A stretch of 47,944 nucleotides of DNA, from positions 1 to 47,944 of the forward strand of contig CAZYQY010000004.1 in NCBI GenBank assembly GCA_964649795.1, in the 5' to 3' direction. Origin of the DNA: JABMPX01 sp964649795. GTDB lineage: Bacteria > Patescibacteriota > Minisyncoccia > Portnoybacterales > UBA2143. The position numbers and the translations under genes are program-made. The stretch's first letter is position 1. Each line of letters begins with the position of its first letter. This document shows, piece after piece, positions 40,746 to 47,923 of this stretch. Below the pieces are notes generated by a model that did no database searches, was not told the origin of the DNA, and saw only the letters and a program-made list of their open reading frames with translations.

Positions 40746-41684
40746 TTATTTGTTTTTCTTTTGTAAAAATTTAAATATATTTTCAATGGCAATCGCTCCT
40801 TCGCTACAGGCAGTGATAATTTGATGAAAGCCGTTAGAAGTAGTAGTAATATCGCCGGCTGCCCAAACGCCCCTGTGACTGGTTTCCTGGCCGAGCGACA
40901 CTTTGATATAGCTATTTTTGTCTGTCTCTATTGATAATTTCTCTGTTAATATTTTTTGAGGCACCGTCCCTATTTCAATAAATAAACCGTCAACAGCAAT
41001 TTCTTTCAAACTATGGGAAGGTTTGTCCAGAATAATTTTTTCTAATTTTTCTTTGCCCTTTAATTTGATAACTTTTGTGTTGTAAATAACCTCAATTTTT
41101 TTATGGCCTTCAATTTGATTAATCCAGGCAGTCTCGCCGCGCAATTTGTTGCCATGATAGATTTGATAAACCTTTTTCGCTATTTCTGCCAGATAAAGTG
41201 AAGATGTGTCGGCATTGTCGCTACCGCCAACAACTGCAACCGTTTTGTCCCGATAAAACATAGCATCGCAAGTAGCGCAGTAAGAAATACCCTTGCCGAT
41301 AAATTTATTTTCATCAGGTAAATTTATTTGGCGATGCTTGGTACCAATAGCTAAAAGAAGCGTCTCGGCCCAGAAAACATTCCTTTTTTGGGTAGTAACC
41401 TTAAATATTTTATCCTCTTCAACAATATTAACTATTTTGTCTGCCATCAAAAAAGCGCCTAAGGATTCTGCGTGTTTCTTCATTTTCTCAACAATTTCTC
41501 CGCCGGAAATTTCCTCTTCTGTTGGAAAATTACAAATCTTATGCGCCTCAAAAGCCAAGCCGCCTAAGGCCTGGCCAATGACTAGATGATTTATTTGATA
41601 ACGAGAAGCATAGATTGAAGCTGTTAACCCAGCCGGTCCAAGCCCGATAATTATCAACGGATATTTATTTTCTCTATCTGCCAT
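40746..41684 (-). CDS. trxB: Thioredoxin-reductase-like flavoprotein
   Basis: A 312-aa flavoprotein with FAD-binding IIGLGPAGLTASIYA near residue 12, redox-active CATC (136-139) and the AGDIT FAD motif near 277. The NADPH part is degenerate: the usual VVGGGDSA is VVGGSDNA, and the HRRxxxR phosphate-binding motif is HGNKLRG, lacking both Arg. It may use NADH or, given the adjacent ferredoxin gene, reduced ferredoxin, as in the flavin-containing ferredoxin-dependent thioredoxin reductases of clostridia (inference). Precedes the ferredoxin gene by 67 bases. Confidence 0.88.
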   Translation of the reverse strand: MADRENKYPLIIIGLGPAGLTASIYASRYQINHLVIGQALGGLAFEAHKICNFPTEEEISGGEIVEKMKKHAESLGAFLMADKIVNIVEEDKIFKVTTQKRNVFWAETLLLAIGTKHRQINLPDENKFIGKGISYCATCDAMFYRDKTVAVVGGSDNADTSSLYLAEIAKKVYQIYHGNKLRGETAWINQIEGHKKIEVIYNTKVIKLKGKEKLEKIILDKPSHSLKEIAVDGLFIEIGTVPQKILTEKLSIETDKNSYIKVSLGQETSHRGVWAAGDITTTSNGFHQIITACSEGAIAIENIFKFLQKKNK

Positions 41685-41723
41685 AAAGTTAAAATATTAT
41701 TCAACGGCAGAATTATTTAATAA

Positions 41724-42053
41724 TTAAAGTTCTGCCTCCAATTCCGTTTTAAACATTTCCTTTGGACGCAAACCAATAAATTCTTTAACTACTTGACCAT
41801 TCTTAAAGAGCTTCATATTGGGAATGCTTTGAATTTGATACTGAGCTGCCAACATCTGATGCTCCGAAATCTCTACATTCAATCTGCCTATTTTTAATCT
41901 GCCATCAAGCTCCTCTGAAAGTTCATCTAAGGCAGGCGACATCATTATGCAGGGCTGGCACCAAGGCGCCCAAAAATCTACTAAGATAGGAATATCTGAT
42001 TGCAAAACTTCTTTTTCAAAATCCTGGCTTGTTAGTTCAATTGTTTTTGGCAT
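41724..42053 (-). CDS. trxA: Thioredoxin
   Basis: A 109-aa thioredoxin fold with active site WCQPC (C32, C35) in place of the common WCGPC, cis-Pro in QSIPNMKLF and the usual buried Asp in LVDFWAPW. ATG at 42053 is used; a longer frame (to 42086) begins in the leader hairpin and would add 11 unusual residues. It is the first gene of the array and the expected partner of the flavoprotein downstream. Confidence 0.93.
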   Translation of the reverse strand: MPKTIELTSQDFEKEVLQSDIPILVDFWAPWCQPCIMMSPALDELSEELDGRLKIGRLNVEISEHQMLAAQYQIQSIPNMKLFKNGQVVKEFIGLRPKEMFKTELEAEL

Positions 42054-42082
42054 AATTTTAATTTTATTTACAAGAAATATTA

Positions 42083-42113
42083 GCAAGGGTATGCCCTAAA
42101 GCTATACCCTTGC
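42083..42113 (-). promoter_or_regulatory. Hairpin in the leader of the trx-complex array
   Basis: GCAAGGGTAT and ATACCCTTGC form a perfect 10-bp stem with an 11-base loop about 30 bases before the trxA start. There is no T run on the minus side, so it is a leader structure rather than a terminator of this array. Confidence 0.5.
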
Positions 42114-42287
42114 CAATAATGCTCTCATAATATTTATTGATTAGAAAATTTAAATTCGCAAGGACTAAGTAAATCTTTGTAAATCTTTTTTATATTATAT
42201 CATAACCCTTAAAATGTTCAATACCTTCTTATTTCTTTATACCTTGTGGAGTACTTTGTCAAGTTTCTAAGGTAATCTACATAGACA

Positions 42288-42340
42288 TATGGAAAAGGAA
42301 TCAATGCCACTATTACTGCTAGGAAGATTAGCTCGTGGAG
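42288..42340 (+). pseudogene. Decayed fragment of rplS (L19)
   Basis: From 42288 to 42332 the DNA matches rplS 32351-32395 at 39 of 45 positions, and in frame it reads KGINATITARKIS against L19 KGINATITVRKIS. Upstream (from about 42255) weaker similarity with indels continues; downstream the match fades into a sequence that looks like a tRNA T-arm (GATTCGAGTTC). There is no start codon and stops are close by. The rest of the 42087-42399 gap holds no gene I can see. Confidence 0.65.
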
Positions 42341-42399
42341 ATTCGAGTTCCCCCTCGCCTACTGAGGATGCCTTTTTTAATTACTCGACGTTTTCCATT

Positions 42400-43701
42400 T
42401 TAAGAAAGCATCTCTTCTCCTATTTTATAAACATCCCCTGCGCCCATGGTGATGATTAGAGTGTCTTTCCCTGCTCTGTTCTTTAAATACTTTTCTATTT
42501 CCGAAAAATTAGACGTATATTGAACATTTGTATTATATTTTTTAATTTCCTTAACTAAGTCCTTTGCATGAATGCTTTTATCATTTTTTTCTCTGGCCGC
42601 GTAAATATCCGTGATAATTATTTGGTTTATATTATTAAAACTTTTAGCAAAATCTTTTAATAGAAATTTTGTTCTTGAATACAAATGGGGTTGGAAAATA
42701 ACAATAATTTTTTTATTAAAAAATTTATCCTTGACAGCTTTAAGTGTTGCCTTAATTTCTACTGGATGATGAGCATAATCATCATGGATTAAAGCGCCTT
42801 TTTTTGTTTTGCCCTTATATTCAAAGCGACGCCAAGTCCCGGAAAAACTTTTAAGCGTTTTTTGCGCTTTTTCTTTTTTTATACCTGTTAATTTTGCAAC
42901 AGACAAAGCTGCTTTTGCATCTTGAATATTATGCTCACCAGGAAACATTAATTTAATATCTAATTTTTCTTTTGTATAATCAATTATTTTTGCTTTTCTG
43001 TTTGCTATTAACAGCGTTTGTTTTATTTTCTCATTATTAGGATTGCAAACTATAAACCCATCTGAAGAAACCTTTCCTATTAATCTAGCAAATGCTTTTT
43101 GAATATTCTTTATTGTTTTAAAATAATCAAGATGGTCATTATCAATATTCGTAATAACTAAAATATCCGGCTCGAGATTTAGAAAAGATTTTTTGTATTC
43201 GCACGCCTCAACCGCAAAATATCTGCTTTTGCCTAAAACAAAATTATCTTTTTGCTTATTTAGAAAAGAACCTACTACTACTGTAGGATCTTTTTCCCCA
43301 GCGATCATAATTTCAGCAATCATAGCTGTTGTAGTTGTTTTGCCATGAGTGCCTGAAACTGCAATTGTATATTTATCTTTTGAAATTAAGCCCAATGCTT
43401 GAGGATAAGAATATGTTGGAATATTTAATTTCTTTGCTAAAACTAATTCTGGATTAGCTTTATCAACAGCAGGCGAATAAATAACAATATCTGTGTCTTT
43501 GGCAAGATTTAATTCCTTATGGCCAATAAAAATCTTGCCTCCCAGTTTTTTAATTCTTTTTAAGGCAAATCCATTTGATAAATCAGACCCAATGACTTTT
43601 TTGCCTAACAAAAGCGCCATTCGAGCTAATGCTGATACGCCAATTCCGCCAATGCCAATAAAATGAACTTTTTTTATCTTATCCCAAAAATCTTGTTCCA
43701 T
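42400..43701 (-). CDS. murC: UDP-N-acetylmuramate--L-alanine ligase
   Basis: A 433-aa cytoplasmic Mur ligase that adds L-Ala to UDP-MurNAc, the first peptide step of peptidoglycan synthesis. The N-terminal Rossmann domain starts with VHFIGIGGIGVSALARM, the ATP loop is VSGTHGKTTTTAMI near residue 113, and the central domain has ITNIDNDHLDYF near 180. The C-terminal domain carries HDDYAHHPVEIKATL near 300. Slightly shorter than the usual 450-490. It stands alone, with other mur genes outside the window. Confidence 0.95.
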   Translation of the reverse strand: MEQDFWDKIKKVHFIGIGGIGVSALARMALLLGKKVIGSDLSNGFALKRIKKLGGKIFIGHKELNLAKDTDIVIYSPAVDKANPELVLAKKLNIPTYSYPQALGLISKDKYTIAVSGTHGKTTTTAMIAEIMIAGEKDPTVVVGSFLNKQKDNFVLGKSRYFAVEACEYKKSFLNLEPDILVITNIDNDHLDYFKTIKNIQKAFARLIGKVSSDGFIVCNPNNEKIKQTLLIANRKAKIIDYTKEKLDIKLMFPGEHNIQDAKAALSVAKLTGIKKEKAQKTLKSFSGTWRRFEYKGKTKKGALIHDDYAHHPVEIKATLKAVKDKFFNKKIIVIFQPHLYSRTKFLLKDFAKSFNNINQIIITDIYAAREKNDKSIHAKDLVKEIKKYNTNVQYTSNFSEIEKYLKNRAGKDTLIITMGAGDVYKIGEEMLS

Positions 43702-43832
43702 TTTCTTTTTTAATAATTAAATAAGCTTTGCTTCTTTTTTTTGAAGTAAATTAAAAATGATTTGAACATATATAGATTATACCAGAAAAACTGGATTTTT
43801 TAAAAAGTTTGCGGTATGATTACTTAATATAT

Positions 43833-43906
43833 GGGCGGTTAGCTCAGTTGGCTAGAGCGTCTGGTCTACACCCAGAAAGTCGGGGGTTCGAGTCCCTCAC
43901 CGCCCA
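43833..43906 (+). tRNA. tRNA-Val(TAC)
   Basis: Acceptor GGGCGGT/ACCGCCC, anticodon stem TCTGG/CCAGA with loop TCTACAC (anticodon TAC at 43867-43869), T-arm GGGGG-TTCGAGT-CCCTC. Position 33 is C (43866) instead of the nearly universal T. The discriminator is A. TATGAT at 43815-43820 is a possible -10 box. Confidence 0.92.
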
Positions 43907-43911
43907 CATTA

Positions 43912-44000
<89 letters not shown>

Positions 44001-44007
44001 AAATTTA

Positions 44008-44499
44008 ATGAATATTATTGATATTTTAATCAACAATCAAATTATTTCTCTGTTTTTGCTAATCATAATCCTATTTCTTGTCTGGAATATTTTTATTTCT
44101 CTACGGCTTTGGAATATAAAAAGAAAATTAAAAATTCTTTTTAATGGCAAAAAGGCCTCTGATTTGGAAGAAGTTCTTTTTGAAGAAATTAAACGATTAA
44201 AAAAAGCAGAGAGAAATATTAAAGAGCTTTCTAAATTACTAAGAGCTCTTGAAAAAATGGCTGGACATAGCATCCAAAAAGTAAGCTTGATTCGCTTTAA
44301 CCCATTTAAGGAAACTGGCGGTGACCAAAGTTTTACTGTTGCCTTGCTTGATTATCATGATAATGGGTTAGTTCTCTCTAGTTTGTATACTCGCCAAGGC
44401 ACAAGAATTTACAGCAAGCCAATTGAATCTGGCAAATCAAAATATCCTTTATCTAAAGAAGAATTGGAAGTATTAAAAAAAGCCGGGATGAAAAAATAA
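44008..44499 (+). CDS. DUF4446 family membrane protein
   Basis: A 163-aa protein with one N-terminal transmembrane helix (about 10-30), a coiled coil (about 35-90) and a C-terminal domain with KVSLIRFNPFKETGGDQSFTV and the ending GKSKYPLSKEELEVLKKA, the DUF4446 signature. In Firmicutes such proteins lie near sporulation and chromosome partition genes; function unknown. The frame extends back through tRNA-Ser, but ATG at 44008, 7 bases after the tRNA CCA, is the sensible start. It is followed one base later by infB. Confidence 0.85.
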   Translation: MNIIDILINNQIISLFLLIIILFLVWNIFISLRLWNIKRKLKILFNGKKASDLEEVLFEEIKRLKKAERNIKELSKLLRALEKMAGHSIQKVSLIRFNPFKETGGDQSFTVALLDYHDNGLVLSSLYTRQGTRIYSKPIESGKSKYPLSKEELEVLKKAGMKK

Positions 44500-44500
44500 A

Positions 44501-46009
44501 ATGATGAAAAAAACCAAAAAAGAACAAAAGAATATGCAATCAAGGCCGCCAGTGGTTGTTATTTTAGGTCATGTTGACCATGGAAAATCATCAATCCTTG
44601 AAGCAATTAAGGATCTAAAAATTACCGAGAAAGAATCAGGCGGCATTACCCAGCATATTGGCGCTTATCAGATAGAACATCAGGATAAAAAAATCACTTT
44701 TATTGATACGCCAGGGCATGAAGCTTTTTCTGCTATGCGCTCAAGAGGAGCTAAGGTAGCAGACATTGCTATTTTAGTTATTGCTGCTGAAGAAGGAATT
44801 AAACCTCAGACCAAAGAAGCTATTGATCATATTAAAAAAACCGGAATCCCTTTAATAGTTGCTTTAAATAAAATTGACAAAAAAGAAGCCCAACCAGAAA
44901 AGGTTAAAGGAGAACTAGCTAAAAATAATATAAGCGTAGAATCTTTAGGTGGGCAGGTCCCTTCAATTAATGTGTCAGCCAAAACTAAACAAGGCATTGA
45001 TGAACTTTTAGAAATGATTCTTTTGGTATCTGAAATGGAAGAGCTGAAAAATAGTCCAGAAGAGCCAGCTTTAGGAGTAGTTGTTGAGTCGCATCAAGAC
45101 AATAAAAGAGGGCCCACAGCAACGCTTTTAGTTAAACAAGGCACTTTGAAAAATAAAGATATTATTGGCACTGGTTCAGCTGTTGGAAGAATTAAAACAA
45201 TGGAAGATTTCCAGTCTATTCCAATTGAAAAAGCATCTGCTTCAGCACCGGTTATTATAACTGGACTTAATCAAGTTCCTCAATTAGGAGAAAAATTCTA
45301 TACTTTTGACAGCATAGAATCAGCTCAAATTAAAGCAGACAAAAAAATTGCTAAAAGAAAAGAAGAAAAAGAAGTTTTTGTTTTTGAACCGGATAAAAAA
45401 ATTCTCAATGTTATTCTTAAGGCCGATGTTCACGGTTCTTTGGAAGCTATTAAGGCATCTTTAAAAAGCGTTCCTATGGATGAAGTTGTTTTAAGAATTT
45501 TGAAAGCTGAAGTTGGCGATATTACTGAAACAGATATCAAGTTAGCTGAATCAGCTCAAGCTAAAATAATTGGCTTCCGAATTAAAGTTAATTCAAATAT
45601 TATACAATTATCTCAGCAAAAAAAAATAAAAATAATGCTTTTTGAAATAATTTATGAACTCATTCAAGCAACCAGAGAATTGCTTTCTAAATTATTGAAA
45701 CCAGAAGTTATAAGAAATATTCTTGGACGGCTTAAAGTTTTAGCATTGTTTAGAAACGAAAAAGACAGGCAAATTGTTGGCGGGAAAGTGATTGATGGAC
45801 AAATTAAGAATGGAACCTTAATTGATATTATCCGTGGAGATAAAAAAATAGGACAAGGCAAACTTATCCAACTGCAAAGAGATAAAAAAGAAATTGATGA
45901 AGTTAGCAAGGGGCAAGAATGCGGCATTTTATTTAAAGGAACAGAAGTAATTGAAAAAGGAGATATTCTTGAGATTTATGAGGAAAAGACAGAAAAAAGA
46001 GAAATATAA
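44501..46009 (+). CDS. infB: Translation initiation factor IF-2 (short form)
   Basis: A 502-aa GTPase that places initiator tRNA on the 30S subunit and joins subunits. G1 is GHVDHGKSS near residue 23, then the GGITQHIGAY switch region, G3 DTPGHEAF and G4 NKID. Domains II, III (VILKADVHGSLEAIKASL) and IV follow. The long, variable N-terminal region of other IF-2 proteins is entirely absent, as in other reduced genomes. Directly upstream of rbfA, a conserved pairing. Confidence 0.96.
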   Translation: MMKKTKKEQKNMQSRPPVVVILGHVDHGKSSILEAIKDLKITEKESGGITQHIGAYQIEHQDKKITFIDTPGHEAFSAMRSRGAKVADIAILVIAAEEGIKPQTKEAIDHIKKTGIPLIVALNKIDKKEAQPEKVKGELAKNNISVESLGGQVPSINVSAKTKQGIDELLEMILLVSEMEELKNSPEEPALGVVVESHQDNKRGPTATLLVKQGTLKNKDIIGTGSAVGRIKTMEDFQSIPIEKASASAPVIITGLNQVPQLGEKFYTFDSIESAQIKADKKIAKRKEEKEVFVFEPDKKILNVILKADVHGSLEAIKASLKSVPMDEVVLRILKAEVGDITETDIKLAESAQAKIIGFRIKVNSNIIQLSQQKKIKIMLFEIIYELIQATRELLSKLLKPEVIRNILGRLKVLALFRNEKDRQIVGGKVIDGQIKNGTLIDIIRGDKKIGQGKLIQLQRDKKEIDEVSKGQECGILFKGTEVIEKGDILEIYEEKTEKREI

Positions 46010-46016
46010 TTAAAAA

Positions 46017-46358
46017 ATGTCCCAAAGAATTAAACGGATCAATGAACTTCTTAGACAAGAAATTAGCAAACTAATTTTGCGGGAAATTGAGTTTGAAGAT
46101 ATTTTAGTAACAATTAATCAAGTCGAAACTTCTCCTGATCTATCTCATGCTAAAGTCAAAATCAGCATAATGCCTACTAAAAAAAAAGAATTGGTTTTAA
46201 GAATTATTGATAAAAACATTTATCATCTTCAACAAGCACTTAATAAAAAACTATATATGAAAATAGTGCCTAAAATCCGATTTGAAATTGATCAAGCTGA
46301 AATCAAGGCGCGAAAAATCGAGGAAATTTTAGGAAAAATTAAAAAAGATAAAAGTTGA
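46017..46358 (+). CDS. rbfA: Ribosome-binding factor A
   Basis: A 113-aa KH-like protein needed for 16S rRNA 5'-end maturation and cold growth. The N-terminal RIKRINELLRQEISKLILRE and the DLSHAKVKISIMP strand are typical, ending in RFEIDQAEIKARKIEEIL. Normal size. Co-transcribed with infB (7-base gap). Confidence 0.94.
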   Translation: MSQRIKRINELLRQEISKLILREIEFEDILVTINQVETSPDLSHAKVKISIMPTKKKELVLRIIDKNIYHLQQALNKKLYMKIVPKIRFEIDQAEIKARKIEEILGKIKKDKS

Positions 46359-46382
46359 ATTTTATTAAAAACATGATAAAAT
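46355..46382 (+). promoter_or_regulatory. Promoter of tRNA-Cys
   Basis: TTGAAT (46355-46360, overlapping the rbfA stop), a 16-base spacer and TAAAAT (46377-46382), 8 bases before the tRNA 5' end. Confidence 0.6.
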
Positions 46383-46390
46383 AAAAACAA

Positions 46391-46464
46391 GGTGACGTAC
46401 CCAAGTGGTCTAAGGGGGGGGTCTGCAAAACCTCTATTCGCGGGTTCGAATCCCGCCGTCACCT
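46391..46464 (+). tRNA. tRNA-Cys(GCA)
   Basis: Acceptor GGTGACG/CGTCACC, anticodon stem GGGGT/ACCTC with loop CTGCAAA (anticodon GCA at 46425-46427), T-arm GCGGG-TTCGAAT-CCCGC, and the discriminator T expected for Cys. Confidence 0.94.
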
Positions 46465-46471
46465 CATAAAT

Positions 46472-46554
46472 GCCGCGGTGGCGGAATTGGCTTACGCGCA
46501 CGACTTAAAATCGTGTGGACATTGTCCATGTGGGTTCGAGTCCCACCCGCGGCA
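46472..46554 (+). tRNA. tRNA-Leu(TAA)
   Basis: A class II tRNA with acceptor GCCGCGG/CCGCGGC, anticodon stem CACGA/TCGTG with loop CTTAAAA (anticodon TAA at 46506-46508), variable arm stem TGGAC/GTCCA, and T-arm GTGGG-TTCGAGT-CCCAC. The discriminator is A. Confidence 0.95.
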
Positions 46555-46556
46555 CA

Positions 46557-46592
46557 CATAAAAAACCCTGTCAGATGACAGGGTTTTTTATG
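46557..46592. terminator. Bidirectional terminator
   Basis: A perfect 16-bp stem (46557-46572 with 46577-46592) and an AGAT loop, with A/T tracts on both arms. It ends the tRNA-Leu transcript and the convergent 3D-domain gene. Confidence 0.9.
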
Positions 46593-47076
46593 TTCCTAAT
46601 ACTTCTACTTTAGCTGTTTTAACTCCAAATTGTTTTGCTTGCCAGCGAGTTGGAAACCAAATGTCTATTTTATGGCTATTATGAAGCGCCATTCTATCCT
46701 CAACTACGAAAATTTTATCTCCGTATAATTCAGGAAAACGCACTTTAGTTCCAAATCTTAAGAAGTTACAAGCAATAATTCCATCGTGGACATTTGTTCC
46801 AGAAGCAGTAATAAAAGGAGTTGAGTCGGTCTGGTCTGGTGTACTGGAATAAGCAGTAATAGTTACCCAATTTTGAGAAACAATTACTGGTATATCCAAA
46901 CTGCTTAATTGAATTAATGCTTGGCCTTGAATAGTAGCCAAGGAATCATTCGGCAACAGAACAGTTTCTTCTTCTGCTAAATTATTATCCATTAAACCGT
47001 ACTGAGGGAAAACAAAGTTAGAGAATAAACTGGCTAAAGCTAAAGAAGCGGAAACTTTATGATTAATAGCGTACAT
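46588..47076 (-). CDS. Exported 3D-domain cell-wall protein
   Basis: A 162-aa protein with a weak N-terminal signal (about 8-25) and a C-terminal 3D (three-Asp) double-psi-barrel domain (about 68-160). The motif reads VTITAYSSTPDQTDSTPFIT ... SGTNVHDGIIACN ... FVVEDRMALHNSHKIDIWF; Asp residues in VEDRM and KIDIW are the family's catalytic-type acids, as in MltA, YuiC and Rpf-linked 3D domains that cleave peptidoglycan. Its own promoter and a structured leader are seen upstream. Confidence 0.87.
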   Translation of the reverse strand: MYAINHKVSASLALASLFSNFVFPQYGLMDNNLAEEETVLLPNDSLATIQGQALIQLSSLDIPVIVSQNWVTITAYSSTPDQTDSTPFITASGTNVHDGIIACNFLRFGTKVRFPELYGDKIFVVEDRMALHNSHKIDIWFPTRWQAKQFGVKTAKVEVLGT

Positions 47077-47080
47077 AGAT

Positions 47081-47138
47081 TTGCTTATTTCTGCTTTAAA
47101 TAGACAAAAATTTTATCTATTTAAAAGCAGATAAACAA
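47081..47138 (-). promoter_or_regulatory. Leader hairpin of the 3D-domain gene
   Basis: Two arms (47081-47104 and 47116-47138) pair over about 20 bp with small bulges, ending 4 bases before the start codon. Further upstream in the leader, a short G+C stem followed by TTTTT (47145-47163) could act as an attenuator. Confidence 0.5.
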
Positions 47139-47172
47139 ACAAATTAAAAATCCCCTTTCAGGGATTGTCTAT

Positions 47173-47201
47173 ATACTATCATAGCTTGACAATTTTGTCA
47201 A
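47173..47201 (-). promoter_or_regulatory. Promoter of the 3D-domain gene
   Basis: On the minus strand, TTGACA (47196-47201), a 17-base spacer and TAGTAT (47173-47178), giving a leader of about 90 bases. Confidence 0.7.
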
Positions 47202-47275
47202 GTGTTTTTACTATTATTTCTATAAAAAATGGCTAAAATAAGCCGTTTCCTAAGTTATTTAATTTTTATAATTAG

Positions 47276-47347
47276 AGCGGGAGACGGGGTTCGAACCCGC
47301 GATCTTCTCGTTGGCAACGAGACGCTCTACCACTAAGCTACTCCCGC
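47276..47347 (-). tRNA. tRNA-Gly(GCC)
   Basis: Acceptor GCGGGAG/CTCCCGC, anticodon stem TCTCG/CGAGA with loop TTGCCAA (anticodon GCC, complement at 47313-47315), T-loop TTCGAAC. The discriminator is T. Confidence 0.95.
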
Positions 47348-47350
47348 ATT

Positions 47351-47425
47351 TGGTGCCGAGGGGCGGAATCGGACCGCCGACACTGCGATTTTCAGTCGCA
47401 TGCTCTACCCCTGAGCTACCTCGGC
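47351..47425 (-). tRNA. tRNA-Phe(GAA)
   Basis: Acceptor GCCGAGG/CCTCGGC with an encoded CCA (47351-47353), anticodon stem TGCGA/TCGCA with loop CTGAAAA (anticodon GAA, complement at 47391-47393). The T-loop is TCCGATT, so position 55 is C, where nearly all tRNAs have T (pseudouridine). Confidence 0.92.
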
Positions 47426-47445
47426 ATACTGATTTATTAATGAGG

Positions 47446-47479
47446 TGTGCGTTGTGAGGAATGGGACTACCAACGCACA
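47446..47479. repeat. Inverted repeat between tRNA-Phe and the coiled-coil gene
   Basis: TGTGCGTTG and CAACGCACA form a perfect 9-bp stem with a 16-base loop, just after the small coiled-coil gene. It may act as its transcript end, though no T run follows. Confidence 0.5.
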
Positions 47480-47492
47480 AGCAGCTTAAAAT

Positions 47493-47684
47493 TTAAATTG
47501 CCCGGTTGGAGAAAGTGCCATAGAGAATGAGGTCGTCTTGACTAAACTTTGATAAATTTGTATCAATCTCGCCCATTAATCTCTCAAATTTTTTTTCTGC
47601 TCTCTCTAGCTTCTTTTTTATTTCTTCTATTTCCTTTTTTGCTTCTCTTCTTTTTTGCTCTTTTGAATTTTCTGCTGAGGACAT
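47493..47684 (-). CDS. Small coiled-coil protein, unknown function
   Basis: A 63-aa hydrophilic protein; residues 5-48 form a Lys/Glu-rich coiled coil (KKEIEEIKKKLERAEKKFER). No family recognised. It is believed real because a full AGGAGG Shine-Dalgarno sequence sits 6 bases before the ATG and the frame fills the space between two tRNA genes. Confidence 0.65.
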   Translation of the reverse strand: MSSAENSKEQKRREAKKEIEEIKKKLERAEKKFERLMGEIDTNLSKFSQDDLILYGTFSNRAI

Positions 47685-47777
47685 TTTTGCCTCCTATTTT
47701 ATAATTTTTTATAACCATCCCCTCTTTACCGCAAAAATTTTGCTTCAAAGAGCGGGCGGCTATATTTTAAAAAATTG

Positions 47778-47851
47778 TGGACCGTGCCGGATTCGAACCG
47801 GCGACCTTCTGCGTGCCACGCAGACACTCTAACCAACTGAGCTAACGGCCC
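47778..47851 (-). tRNA. tRNA-Ala(GGC)
   Basis: Acceptor GGGCCGT/ACGGTCC, anticodon stem TCTGC/GCAGA with loop GTGGCAC (anticodon GGC, complement at 47815-47817), T-arm GCCGG-TTCGAAT-CCGGC. The discriminator is A. Confidence 0.94.
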
Positions 47852-47863
47852 TTACCGATCTTT

Positions 47864-47923
47864 ATAGATTATTTTGGGGATCATCATTAATTCTGTATAT
47901 ATATCAGCGGAAAAATAATCTAT
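47864..47923. repeat. 12-bp inverted repeat near the window edge
   Basis: ATAGATTATTTT (47864-47875) and AAAATAATCTAT (47912-47923) are exact inverted repeats separated by 36 bases. No gene is visible from 47852 to the end of the window. Confidence 0.5.

Noticed and set aside
42061..42086. An 11-residue N-terminal extension of thioredoxin
   Set aside because: The ATG at 42053 gives the standard start of the fold; the upstream codons overlap a leader hairpin.
42330..42365. A complete tRNA gene suggested by GATTCGAGTTC
   Set aside because: Only a T-arm-like piece is present; no acceptor, D-arm or anticodon arm can be found upstream.
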